Below, one piece after another: positions 7,445 through 14,886 of a DNA stretch of 64,000 nucleotides. The stretch is from Sporosarcina oncorhynchi (GTDB lineage: Bacteria; Bacillota; Bacilli; Bacillales_A; Planococcaceae). Position numbers and translations under genes: made by a program. Position 1 is the first letter of the stretch, and each line of letters opens with the position of its first letter. The stretch spans positions 1,298,001 to 1,362,000 of the forward strand of contig NZ_CP129118.1 in assembly GCF_033304615.1 (NCBI RefSeq), read 5' to 3'. Below the pieces are notes generated by a model that made no database searches, was not told where the DNA came from, and worked only from the letters and a program-made list of their open reading frames with translations.

Positions 7445-8041
7445 ATGGGTTTATTAAATAGATTATTCGGGACAAAAATTGAGGGGGAACTAACAATGAC
7501 AAAACCAAATATAGGAATTATTTTAGGGTCAACACGTGAAGGGCGAGTAAGTCCACAAGTTGGAGCATGGGTAAAAGAACTTGCAGATCAACGCGGAGAT
7601 GCGAATTATACGATTATCGATATTGCAGATTACAAATTACCGCTATTAGGTGAAGCAGGCGGCGATGCATCAGGTGCAGCAGCATGGTCAGAAATTGTCG
7701 CAAATCAAGACGGATTTGTATTCATCGTTCAAGAATATAACCATTCCATAACGGCTTCACTCAAAAATGCATTAGATTACTTACGTGTAGAATGGAACAA
7801 CAAAGCAGCTGGTATCGTATCATACGGTTCAGTAGGTGGAGCCCGTGCGGCAGAACATTTGCGTGGTATTCTAAGTGAATTACTAGTAGCGCATGTCCGT
7901 GTACATCCTGCATTATCTCTATTTACAGACTTTGAAAACGGTACGGATTTCAAACCGGCTGATGTGCAAGCGAATTCAGTAAACCAAATGTTAGATCAAG
8001 TGATCCCTTGGACAACTGCATTAAATACAATTCGTAAGTAA
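7445..8041 (+). CDS. NADPH-dependent FMN reductase / azo- or quinone-reductase family protein
   Basis: Flavodoxin-fold flavoprotein of 181-198 residues, predicted to reduce quinones or azo compounds by two electrons with NAD(P)H. The FMN phosphate loop is LGSTREGRVSPQVG, and the family motif QEYNHSITASLKNALDYLRV lies in the middle, then GIVSYGSVGGARAAEHLR. Two starts are possible: ATG 7445 (AAGGAGA 12-13 bp upstream) and ATG 7496 (AGGGGGA at ideal spacing). The extra leader encoded by the longer form, MGLLNRLFGTKIEGEL, resembles an out-of-use leader before wrbA at 10603-10643. The gene is second in the dioxygenase operon and shares its operators. The family is firm; the substrate is inferred. 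Confidence 0.82.
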   Translation: MGLLNRLFGTKIEGELTMTKPNIGIILGSTREGRVSPQVGAWVKELADQRGDANYTIIDIADYKLPLLGEAGGDASGAAAWSEIVANQDGFVFIVQEYNHSITASLKNALDYLRVEWNNKAAGIVSYGSVGGARAAEHLRGILSELLVAHVRVHPALSLFTDFENGTDFKPADVQANSVNQMLDQVIPWTTALNTIRK

Positions 8042-8171
8042 ATGCCCATTGGTTAATTTTATCTTTTGTAAATCTGTGAGGAAGATAGAGGTTGAAGCAG
8101 TAAGTCCTCATTATTTCTAAAGTCGAGCGAAAAGGAAATTCGTTTAAGTTAACTCCTTAGGAGGTGGCTAA

Positions 8172-8600
8172 GTGGATGGGAAATGCGAGAACCAGGCGTA
8201 TTTATTATTAATGAAAACAAACAAAGCCATTCAAGAGAGAATCAGACTTGAAATGATTACGAATGGCTTGAACGTGACAGAGTTTTCCGTTTTGGAGGTC
8301 CTTTATCTGAATGGAAAACAGACCATGCATCAAATCGGTGATAGCATTTTAGTATCGAGTGGCTCGCTGACGTATGTAATAAATAAATTAGAACAAAAAG
8401 GCTTGTTAAAACGAAACGCATGCCTCAATGATCGACGAGTTATTCATGTAGAGTTAACAAATGATGGAATTTCTCTAATGAATGAAATCATGCCTGACCA
8501 TCGTAACTTTATAAATTATATGTTCGAATCTCTGAATGAGGAAGAGTCACAAACAATCGTGAAGCTTTTAGGGAAAGTAAGCGAAAGAGTGAATGCTTAA
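8172..8600 (+). CDS. mhqR: MarR-family repressor, MhqR-like
   Basis: Winged-helix MarR protein of 142 residues. The recognition helix region is IGDSILVSSGSLTYVINKLE (~55-74) and the wing includes NDRRVIHVELT. In B. subtilis MhqR represses mhqNOP, mhqED, mhqA and azoR2 and is released by quinones; placement beside a dioxygenase, an FMN reductase and an mhqD homologue supports the same role here. The GTG at 8172 follows GGAGGTGG, which fixes the start. I see MhqR-type palindromes at 6181-6225, 6393-6408 and 8617-8632 but none directly upstream of this gene. Assignment as MhqR rests on context and family, so the symbol is tentative. Confidence 0.72.
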   Translation: MDGKCENQAYLLLMKTNKAIQERIRLEMITNGLNVTEFSVLEVLYLNGKQTMHQIGDSILVSSGSLTYVINKLEQKGLLKRNACLNDRRVIHVELTNDGISLMNEIMPDHRNFINYMFESLNEEESQTIVKLLGKVSERVNA

Positions 8601-8616
8601 TTTTTTGCTGACTTAT

Positions 8617-8649
8617 ATCTTGAACAAAAGATTATAGTGTGAGTACTAT
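8617..8649 (+). promoter_or_regulatory. Promoter with overlapping MhqR-like operator, mhqED
   Basis: TTGAAC (8621-8626), a 17-bp spacer and TACTAT (8644-8649) make a good SigA promoter. The imperfect palindrome ATCTTGAACAAAAGAT (8617-8632) overlaps the -35 box and matches the ATCTTGAATTCAAGAT core at 13 of 16 positions. A bound repressor would block RNA polymerase. It drives the broken dioxygenase gene and mhqD. Confidence 0.6.
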
Positions 8650-8740
8650 AAATGATTCTCAGAGAAGAAGGGTTAAACAATTTGTTCTCCCGTATGAAGT
8701 GAATGCGTTGGATTGACTTGATGAAATGGAGTGGCCAAAA

Positions 8741-9693
8741 ATGCAAAAAACAATAGGAATCCATCATATCACGGCGATGATTAATGATGCCCAAAGAAAT
8801 ATTGACTTCTATGCAGGTGTGCAGGTGTACTCGGTTTAAGACTTGTTAAAAAAACGATAAATTTTGAACGGCCAGAAGTGTATCATCTTTATTTTGGAAA
8901 TGAATATGGTGAACCAGGAACGGTTATTACATTTTTTCCGTGGGCAAAGCAATTAAAAGGTCGAATTGGTACAGGTCAAGTAGGTGTCACCAGCTATGTC
9001 GTTCCCAATAATTCGATTGAGTTCTGGGAGAAACGATTGGCGAAATTTGGTGTCAGGTTTACGCAATCGGTGCGCTTTGGAGAAAAATATCTGTCGTTAC
9101 AGGATCCGGATGGACTTGAAATTGAACTAGTAGAAAGAGAAACAGCACAACTGAATAGCTGGGAATTCGGAGAGATTACATCGGAGTTTGCCATTAAAGG
9201 GTTCGGTGGTGCTATTTTAATTTCTGCTCAGCCGGATCAAACTGCTGATGTCCTGCAGGAAGTATTAGGATTAGAAAATCTTGGGCAGGAAGATGGCTTT
9301 CACCGATTTAAATCAGAAGCGCAACTTGGCAACTTCATTGATATTAAGTTAACACCATCGGTTCGTGGGTTAAAGGGTGCTGGAACAGTGCATCATATTG
9401 CATGGAGAGCTAAAGACGAAGAGGATCTTCAGGCTTGGAGAGAACTTCTCCTAAGTAAAGGATATAAGCCTACAGAAATTCGTGATCGTAATTACTTTAA
9501 AGCCCTTTATTTTAAAGAAGAAGGCGGCGTCTTATTTGAAATAGCGACTGACACGCCAGGCTTTACTGTTGATGAACCACTTACGGAGCTTGGGCAAAAA
9601 CTGATGCTGCCTTCGTGGTTGGAACAAAAACGAGACGAACTAGAAAATGCATTGCCTTCAGTGAAGGTGAACGTATTAGAGGAGGATATTTAA
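8741..9693 (+). pseudogene. mhqE: Ring-cleaving dioxygenase (mhqE-like), frameshifted by an 8-bp tandem duplication
   Basis: Second VOC-superfamily dioxygenase-type gene. ATG 8741 follows GGAGTGG, and the reading frame opens normally with IGIHHITAMINDAQRNIDFY. The octamer GCAGGTGT then occurs twice in a row (8813-8820, 8821-8828), which shifts the frame and gives a TAA at 8837-8839. Removing one copy restores a continuous family-like protein (…FYAGVLGLRLVKKTI…) through to 9693. The longest remaining ORF, from GTG 8878, lacks the first metal-binding His and about 45 residues, so it is unlikely to be active. The C-terminal half is otherwise intact (TVHHIAWRA, LLFEIATD). It overlaps mhqD by one base. 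It could be a recent mutation, a phase-variable site or a sequencing error. Confidence 0.85.
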
Positions 9694-10304
9694 TGAAACA
9701 TGTATTTTACAAAGGTAAAGATGTGAACAAGCCTACGTTACTTTTATTACATGGAACTGGAGGGAACGAACAAGATCTGTTGCCTCTGGGAGGAAGAATT
9801 GACGCAGATGCTTCCGTGTTAAGTGTGAGAGGAAACGTGTTAGAAAATGGAATGCCCCGCTTCTTTAAGAGGTTAGCAGAAGGAATTTTTGATGAAGAAG
9901 ATCTTATATTCCGAACGAAAGAGTTGAATGAATTTCTCGATGAAGCAGCAAATGAGTATGGATTTGACCGAGATAATGTGATGGCCGTTGGTTACTCAAA
10001 CGGAGCGAATATTGCCGCGAGTTTACTATTTCACTATCAAAATGCTTTAAAAGGTGCGATTCTTCATCATCCCATGGTGCCTAGACGAGGCGTAGAACTA
10101 CCTGACTTAACGGGAAAACATGTATTTATTGCAGCGGGAACTAACGATCCAATATGCCCGCCGTCAGAATCCACGGAACTGCAGACATTCTTGGAAAAGG
10201 CTAATGCACTAGTAGAACTTCATTGGGAAAATAATGGCCATCAATTAACGGCTGATGAAGTGGAAGCTGCGAGTAAATGGTATTCTTCGTTACAGTTGAA
10301 TTAA
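9693..10304 (+). CDS. mhqD: Alpha/beta hydrolase, carboxylesterase/phospholipase family (MhqD-like)
   Basis: Serine hydrolase of 203 residues. The oxyanion-hole region LLLLHGTGGNE (~17-27), nucleophile elbow GYSNGAN (~97-103), catalytic Asp in AAGTNDPICP (~150) and catalytic His in NNGHQL (~182) are all present. ATG 9693 follows GAGGAGG; the upstream extension to 9615 overlaps the dioxygenase and was rejected. In B. subtilis mhqD follows mhqE in one quinone-inducible operon; the same order is kept here, so it would still be co-transcribed from the promoter at 8621-8649 even though the dioxygenase is broken. The natural substrate is unknown. Confidence 0.85.
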   Translation: MKHVFYKGKDVNKPTLLLLHGTGGNEQDLLPLGGRIDADASVLSVRGNVLENGMPRFFKRLAEGIFDEEDLIFRTKELNEFLDEAANEYGFDRDNVMAVGYSNGANIAASLLFHYQNALKGAILHHPMVPRRGVELPDLTGKHVFIAAGTNDPICPPSESTELQTFLEKANALVELHWENNGHQLTADEVEAASKWYSSLQLN

Positions 10305-10450
10305 TGAAACAGATTACACTTGTAGCTGAGAGAAATAGCAAGAGTTAACTTATGAAGTACATCTCATCTGTTCTGATGTTTAGGTTCTCGTGTTGGTTTT
10401 CACCAATCTAGTAACTGCTGAAAATATAAATTTCAATCACCTCTCTCATT
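10305..10450. other. Intergenic stretch after mhqD
   Basis: About 150 bp with no recognisable gene and no clear terminator for the mhqED unit. The next regulatory element starts at 10451. Confidence 0.4.
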
Positions 10451-10480
10451 TTGAATGACCATACTACAAATTCAATAGTA
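10451..10480 (+). promoter_or_regulatory. wrbA promoter with TACTA/TAGTA operator
   Basis: TTGAAT (10451-10456), a 17-bp spacer and AATAGT (10474-10479) form a plausible promoter. TACTA (10462-10466) and TAGTA (10476-10480) make an inverted repeat over the -10 region. This resembles operators of DUF24/HxlR regulators such as YodB, and a YodB-like gene lies 1.7 kb downstream. A second small palindrome, CTTATG-AGGG-CATAAG, lies at about 10495-10510. Confidence 0.5.
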
Positions 10481-10540
10481 GATTAAAGTTTCTCTTATGA
10501 GGGCATAAGAAGAACAGTACTGTATTGAGGATTTGTATTT

Positions 10541-10643
10541 ATTGGAGGTGATTCTTATATAGATTACTTAAAAAGTGAAAAAGCCGGTGTGAATTTGGAG
10601 TTTTTTAAACAAACTATTTGGAAAATCAAAGGAGACGAAAAAA
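10541..10643 (+). other. Leader with strong SD but no start, upstream of wrbA (possible gene remnant)
   Basis: GGAGGTG (10544-10550) is followed 8 bp later by ATAGATTACTTAAAA, which looks like the start of the dioxygenase at 6443 (ATGGATCACTTAAAA) with ATG changed to ATA. Further on, one frame reads LNKLFGKSKETKK directly into the wrbA ATG, resembling the leader of the FMN reductase (GLLNRLFGTK). It may be a relic of a deleted dioxygenase gene fused to a reductase leader. This is a reading of short similarities only. Confidence 0.35.
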
Positions 10644-11255
10644 ATGTCAAACGTAAAAGTAGCAGTCGTTTTTTATAGTATGGGTGGAACAAACTATCAA
10701 TTAGCAAAGTGGGCAGCAGAGGGAGCTACAGAAGCAGGTGCTGAAGTTAAAGTATTAAAAGTACAAGAATTAGCACCAGATTCTGTAATTGAAGGAAACG
10801 AAGGATGGAAAGCTACTGTAAATGCAACAAAAGATGTTCCTGTAGCTACGTCAGCAGATCTTGAATGGGCAGACGCAATCATCTTCAGTACCCCAACTCG
10901 ATTCGGTGTAATGGCATCACAAATGAAACAGTTCATCGACCTTCAAGGCGGGCTATGGGCAAATGGTAAAACAATCAACAAAGTAGTAAGTGCTATGACA
11001 TCTGCTCAAAACCCACATGGCGGACAGGAAGCTACATTGCTTTCTTTATATACTGCTATGATGCACTGGGGTGCAATTATTGCGACGCCTGGCTACTCTG
11101 ATCCAGTGGTATTTGGAGCAGGCGGTAACCCATATGGAACGAGTGTAACAGTGGGCCAAGATGGCAAAATGATTGAAGATGTTCAAGCTGCAGTGAAATA
11201 TCAAGCAAAACGTACAGTTACTGTTGCAGAGTGGGTTAAAAAAGGAAATCAATAA
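10644..11255 (+). CDS. wrbA: NAD(P)H:quinone oxidoreductase, WrbA family
   Basis: Flavodoxin-like FMN protein of 203 residues that reduces quinones to hydroquinones by two electrons, avoiding semiquinones. The phosphate loop VVFYSMGGTNYQLAKWAAEG (~8-27) is followed by the FMN-contact segment STPTRFGVMASQMKQFID (~79-96) and the WrbA signature GGQEATLLSLYTAMMHWGA. ATG 10644 follows AAAGGAGACG at good spacing. The gene has its own promoter/operator at 10451-10480. It sits between the mhqED unit and the YceI/YodB-like genes, consistent with a quinone-stress role. Length is normal. Confidence 0.92.
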   Translation: MSNVKVAVVFYSMGGTNYQLAKWAAEGATEAGAEVKVLKVQELAPDSVIEGNEGWKATVNATKDVPVATSADLEWADAIIFSTPTRFGVMASQMKQFIDLQGGLWANGKTINKVVSAMTSAQNPHGGQEATLLSLYTAMMHWGAIIATPGYSDPVVFGAGGNPYGTSVTVGQDGKMIEDVQAAVKYQAKRTVTVAEWVKKGNQ

Positions 11256-11505
11256 TTTTTTGTGTTGAGTCACTGTAAGATTGAACAAAGATGAAAGGTG
11301 TATATTCGCCCTGAAGTTCGACAACAACGTCTTAATGTGGGTTTTGCACCTTTCTCATGTTGAAAAAACGATTGCTTCCGGAACAAGTACTATTATAGAG
11401 GTATACAAAACGTTAAGTTCAACAATTGTTAAGGTAAATAGTTTAATTCGATACACATTGGATTTATTTTAAAAATATTTTTTTTATGAAATGGAGAGTC
11501 TTAAA

Positions 11506-12030
11506 ATGAAAAAATGGAATGTTGATGGAACTCATACAAACGTAGGTTTCTCAGTTAGACATATGATGGTTTCGAATGTGAAAGGTAGTTTCACAGGAAT
11601 TGAGGGCACAGTAATTGGTGATGTGAATAATTTGACGGATGCAAAAATTCATTTCGAAATTGATGTAAACTCGATCAATACGAATAATGAAGATCGTGAT
11701 AACCATCTTCGGTCAGAAGATTTCTTCGCAGTTGAAAAGTATCCGAACATTACATTTGACTCAACGGACATTGTAGAGACAGGAAAAGACAAATATGATG
11801 TAACAGGAGACCTTACTGTCAAAGACGTTACGAAAAAGACTACATTTAAAGTGACTCGTACGGGCGCTGGAAAAAATCCTTGGGGTGTCGATGTAGTTGG
11901 TTTTGAAACAGAAACAAAAATCTCCAGAAAAGGATTTGGTCTAACTTGGAACCAAGCGCTAGAAACAGGTGGCGTATTAGTAGGCGACGATATTAAAATT
12001 TCGGTTGAACTTCAAGTTAACCCAGCATAA
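11506..12030 (+). CDS. YceI family lipocalin-like protein
   Basis: 174-residue YceI-domain protein, a beta-barrel that binds polyisoprenoid or quinone-like lipids in characterised members. It opens with WNVDGTHTNVGFSVRHMMVS, followed by the typical AKIHFEIDVNSINTNNEDRDNHLRS block, and ends with GDDIKISVELQ. ATG 11506 is chosen because GGAG at 11493-11496 is 9 bp upstream; the in-frame ATG at 11491 overlaps that site. There is no signal peptide, so it is cytosolic, as in other Firmicutes members. It ends with a terminator at 12043-12086. Its placement among quinone-responsive genes suggests binding of isoprenoid quinones, by inference. Confidence 0.88.
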   Translation: MKKWNVDGTHTNVGFSVRHMMVSNVKGSFTGIEGTVIGDVNNLTDAKIHFEIDVNSINTNNEDRDNHLRSEDFFAVEKYPNITFDSTDIVETGKDKYDVTGDLTVKDVTKKTTFKVTRTGAGKNPWGVDVVGFETETKISRKGFGLTWNQALETGGVLVGDDIKISVELQVNPA

Positions 12031-12042
12031 TGTGTAATTATT

Positions 12043-12086
12043 GGCGAATTCTCAATCGTATAGAAGAGATTTCGCCTCTTTTTTAT
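12043..12086 (+). terminator. Rho-independent terminator after yceI
   Basis: GGCGAATTCTC (12043-12053) pairs with GAGATTTCGCC (12066-12076) with one mismatch, followed by TCTTTTTTAT. It separates yceI from the YodB-like regulator operon. Confidence 0.8.
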
Positions 12087-12154
12087 ATCTAAATTTATTT
12101 GTTAATCTGGTTAACATTTTACACATACATACTAGTTTAAATGAAGAATGATTT

Positions 12155-12200
12155 AAGTATAATCTTTATACTTGATATAGTAAGTATATCAGTGTATACT
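12155..12200 (+). promoter_or_regulatory. Promoter overlapped by three AGTATA-type palindromes (autoregulation)
   Basis: The promoter is TTGATA (12172-12177), 17-bp spacer, TATACT (12195-12200). Three inverted repeats cover it: AAGTATAATCTTTATACTT (12155-12173), GATATAGTAAGTATATC (12174-12190) and AGTATATCAGTGTATACT (12183-12200). The layout is typical of DUF24/HxlR autorepression; the regulator encoded immediately downstream is the obvious ligand. Confidence 0.7.
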
Positions 12201-12226
12201 GAATGTATTAGTTGGAGGTGGTACTT

Positions 12227-12592
12227 ATTAAAGTATGTCCATATTTAGAATCCAGTTTCGAGATATTGGGAAGGCGCTGGAACGGACTCCTCATTCATTA
12301 TTTATCAAATTGTCCGGATTTCACTGCTCATTTTTCTCAAATGAAACGCGATTTAACTGATATTACGCCTCGTTCGCTTTCATTGAAATTAACCGAACTT
12401 GGGGAATATGATTTAGTAGAAAAAAAAGTAACTCCAGGAACTCCCGTCATAATTACGTATCATCTAACTGTTAAAGGACAACAGCTGGCGATTGCCCTTC
12501 AACCAATACAAGCATGGGCGCAACAAAATATTGAACTTGATGTATCTAACCATCATAAAGAAATGGGGAATTTACATGGAAACGAAAAATAA
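12227..12592 (+). CDS. HxlR/DUF24-family redox repressor, YodB-like; non-ATG start
   Basis: Winged-helix regulator of about 121 residues. The sequence KVCPYLESSFEILGRRWNGL resembles B. subtilis YodB (CPKMESAF…GKRWNGL), a repressor inactivated by quinones and diamide through its N-terminal cysteine; that cysteine is kept here (about Cys4). RSLSLKLTELGEYDLVEKKV forms the recognition helix and wing. Translation starts awkwardly: GGAGGTGG (12214-12221) is followed 6-7 bp later by ATT (12227) where ATG is expected. The in-frame TTG 12212 and GTG 12218 overlap the ribosome binding site itself. Either ATT is used or the start was mutated. It overlaps the next gene by 17 bp. The family is firm; orthology to yodB is probable. 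Confidence 0.8.
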   Translation: MKVCPYLESSFEILGRRWNGLLIHYLSNCPDFTAHFSQMKRDLTDITPRSLSLKLTELGEYDLVEKKVTPGTPVIITYHLTVKGQQLAIALQPIQAWAQQNIELDVSNHHKEMGNLHGNEK

Positions 12593-13502
12593 TATGATTT
12601 GTGATTTGGAAACAGGTATTTGCGGACCGGGTGGCGACGATACTTCTACAATGGAGTTTATCGATTTGTCAGCTCGTAAAAAAAGAATTGACTTATATTA
12701 TGTAACAGATCCAATCTGTTCGCATTGTTGGGCATTAGAGCCGGTTCTTCGAAAGTTTGTTGATCAGTATGGACACTATTTCAATATGCAGACGCTAATG
12801 GGTGGATTGCTTGAAAAGTGGGATGGCTTTGCGGATGTGAGCAATGGAATTTCTGGTCCCGCGGATGTTGCTGGTCACTGGAGAGAAGTGGGTGATCATT
12901 CACGAATGCCGATCGATGGGACGGTTTGGTATGACGATCCAATCGAATCTTCATTCATTCCATCTAGGGTTTATAAAGTTATTTCGGAGAAAAATGCTGA
13001 ACTGGCAAATGTATTTTTGCGCCGTGCAAGAGAAGAACTATTTGCTTTTAACAAAAACATTGCAAAAGACGATGTTTTAATCGACCTTGTTAACCAAGTT
13101 GGACTTGATGGGGAAGAAATTGTGAAGCAATCAAAGCTTCCAGAAGCAAACACGTCCCTACACGAAGACTTCCAACTCGTTCGTGAATTAGGTGTTCGTG
13201 GCTTCCCAACGATTGTGATGGTAAACGAAGAGCAAAAAGGTGCTCGAATTGTTGGGGCGAGATCGTTAGCGGACTACACAAATGCACTCCAACAATTACT
13301 GCCGGATGAAACGTTAGAGCCAAAACAACTTTCGGAGCTAAGTCAATTACTACAACAGGAAAAACTGTTATTCTCACGCGAAATTGAAGAGTATTATTCG
13401 ATTGAGGAAAAAGATGTATCGACATTTATTCAAGAGCAGTTGTCTCAAGATGCTTATGAGATAAATGAAATCCTAGGTGAGAAGTACATTCAAGTCAACT
13501 AA
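12576..13502 (+). CDS. DsbA/SpxH (YjbH)-like thioredoxin-fold protein
   Basis: 308-residue cytosolic thioredoxin-fold protein with a CxxC in DPICSHCWALEPVLRKF (~45-61), an inserted helical domain and a cis-Pro region GVRGFPTIVMVN (~205-216). The DPxCxxCWALEPV signature is shared with SpxH/YjbH, the adaptor that delivers Spx to ClpXP, and with FrnE-type DsbA proteins. I chose ATG 12576, preceded by GGGGA, since upstream codons in this frame overlap the regulator gene. It also has a Cys pair at the N-terminus (ICDLETGIC). Co-transcribed with a YodB-like repressor, it is likely a thiol-stress protein. I cannot tell adaptor from oxidoreductase. Confidence 0.72.
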   Translation: METKNNMICDLETGICGPGGDDTSTMEFIDLSARKKRIDLYYVTDPICSHCWALEPVLRKFVDQYGHYFNMQTLMGGLLEKWDGFADVSNGISGPADVAGHWREVGDHSRMPIDGTVWYDDPIESSFIPSRVYKVISEKNAELANVFLRRAREELFAFNKNIAKDDVLIDLVNQVGLDGEEIVKQSKLPEANTSLHEDFQLVRELGVRGFPTIVMVNEEQKGARIVGARSLADYTNALQQLLPDETLEPKQLSELSQLLQQEKLLFSREIEEYYSIEEKDVSTFIQEQLSQDAYEINEILGEKYIQVN

Positions 13503-13540
13503 ATATCCCGGAAAATTGACCATGGATAAGGAGATTGAAC

Positions 13541-13852
13541 ATGACGTATTTGTTACAAGTTGATTTTCAAATGGATGGTCCATTTGGAGAAGAAATGGCA
13601 AAAGGATTTGCAGAATTGGCTCAAAGTATAAATGATGAGCCAGGTATGATCTGGAAGATCTGGACGGAAGATGCAGCCGCAAAAGAAGCTGGAGGCGTCT
13701 ATCTATTTGAAACAAAAGAAAGTGCCCAAGCCTATTTAGAAATGCACTCAGCTCGGTTAACGTCTTTCGGTATTCAAGCTATTCGTGGGAAGATTTTCGA
13801 GGTTAATGTACCGCTATCTATGATTAATAGTGGTCCTATCCAAAATAAATGA
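13541..13852 (+). CDS. YdhR-family putative monooxygenase
   Basis: Small dimeric ferredoxin-like (ABM-type) protein of 103 residues, close to E. coli YdhR: LLQVDFQMDGPFGEEMAKGF, INDEPGMIWKIWTE, GGVYLFETKESAQAYLEMH. Members may oxygenate aromatic or quinone-like compounds without cofactor, but the substrate is unproven. ATG 13541 is preceded by AAGGAG at 7-8 bp; the in-frame TTG 13535 overlaps the site. It follows the SpxH-like gene by 38 bp and probably belongs to the same operon, ending at a terminator (13865-13895). Confidence 0.82.
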   Translation: MTYLLQVDFQMDGPFGEEMAKGFAELAQSINDEPGMIWKIWTEDAAAKEAGGVYLFETKESAQAYLEMHSARLTSFGIQAIRGKIFEVNVPLSMINSGPIQNK

Positions 13853-13864
13853 TCAAAACAATCG

Positions 13865-13895
13865 AATCGACTTTCCGATGGAGAGTCGATTTTGT
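13865..13895. terminator. Terminator between ydhR-like gene and pirin
   Basis: AATCGACT (13865-13872) pairs with AGTCGATT (13884-13891), then TTGTT. The upstream A-rich side also allows function on the other strand. The TTG at 13892, which would extend pirin upstream, lies in this element. Confidence 0.6.
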
Positions 13896-13924
13896 TATAC
13901 ACGATGAAGAAGGAGGTTGCTGTC

Positions 13925-14662
13925 TTGTTACAGATACTCAAGGCCGGTAATCATGCACAGCCTTTTAGGGGTCCATTCACAATTACACGAGTTCAACCAG
14001 GTGATATTTTTGGCCATGAAACGACGGATACGGCATTTGGACCTTTAGCCATTATTGATCATGCTGTAATGAAAAAAGGCTTAACGATTAAGATGCACGA
14101 ACACATAAATGATGAAATTTTAAGTTATATAAGATCAGGCGTCACACATCATAGGGATTCAGCAGGTTTTGAAGCGCCGATTGCACGTGGGAAATTAATG
14201 TTAATGAATGCAGGGGCAGGCTTTTGGCATGAGGAGAAAGTAAAAGATGATGAAGTGGAGATGCTGCAAATCTTCGTCCGACCGAATGAAACAGATCTTG
14301 CTCCAGAAATTCAGTTTCATGATAAGCCTGCAGACAATCAGGATTGGTATGTCATGGTCGGACCTGAAGGAAGTGAAGCGCCGCTTTATGTTAGGCAAAA
14401 CGTCTACATAGTAGACGCGCATCCTAAAGCGGGCGACGAGTTGGAAGTTCCAACATATGTAGGCCTGACACCCTACCTATATGTGATGAACGGTGAAATT
14501 ACGGTTCAAGATCTCACAATTGGTAAACAAGAAGCAGTAACGGATTTAGTTCATCCTCTTCCTTCTATTGTCGCTATTGAAGACTCTACAATTGTATTGT
14601 TTTTTGTCGATATGAATGCACCAATGTCTATGGATGGGACAATTAGTGGGGTGAAGTACTAG
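13925..14662 (+). CDS. Pirin family bicupin protein
   Basis: Bicupin of about 245 residues; relatives include E. coli YhhW, a quercetin 2,3-dioxygenase in vitro. N-terminal metal ligands are visible in MHEHINDEILSYI (~56-68) and GAGFWHEE (~97-104). FRGPFTITRVQPGDIFGHET near the start also fits the family. TTG 13925 is used as start because AAGGAGG (13909-13915) lies 8-9 bp upstream; the longer form from 13892 begins inside a terminator. It is the last gene of the plus-strand electrophile-stress block and shares a bidirectional terminator with the converging mmsA. The link to quinone/flavonoid oxidation fits its neighbours but is inferred. Confidence 0.82.
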   Translation: MLQILKAGNHAQPFRGPFTITRVQPGDIFGHETTDTAFGPLAIIDHAVMKKGLTIKMHEHINDEILSYIRSGVTHHRDSAGFEAPIARGKLMLMNAGAGFWHEEKVKDDEVEMLQIFVRPNETDLAPEIQFHDKPADNQDWYVMVGPEGSEAPLYVRQNVYIVDAHPKAGDELEVPTYVGLTPYLYVMNGEITVQDLTIGKQEAVTDLVHPLPSIVAIEDSTIVLFFVDMNAPMSMDGTISGVKY

Positions 14663-14761
14663 TAGCTATAGGTGAAAATAAAGTAGTAATACATACAATT
14701 TTTACCTTGCAGACTATGATTTAATCTCATCTGAGAATTAATGTTTTAATATACTGCAGTC

Positions 14762-14805
14762 AAAAAAAGGGATTGTTCATCTGAATAGATGAGCGATCCC
14801 TTTTT
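14762..14805. terminator. Bidirectional terminator between pirin and mmsA
   Basis: A 16-bp stem (14766-14781 with 14788-14803; loop TGAATA) is flanked by a run of A on the left and T on the right. It ends pirin on the plus strand and the aminotransferase-mmsA operon on the minus strand. Confidence 0.88.
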
Positions 14806-14886
14806 CCTTCTATTCAGTAGTCATGGCGAAAACTTGTTTGAATAAGCCCTGCTATTTAGGAGTGGTAGGTTTTAACGAATGAACGA

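Noticed and set aside
11281..11472. 63-aa ORF between wrbA and yceI
   Set aside because: No ribosome binding site, unlikely composition, and the region probably holds regulatory sequence for yceI.
13892..13924. Upstream TTG start for pirin
   Set aside because: It lies in the terminator of the preceding gene; TTG 13925 has AAGGAGG at correct spacing.
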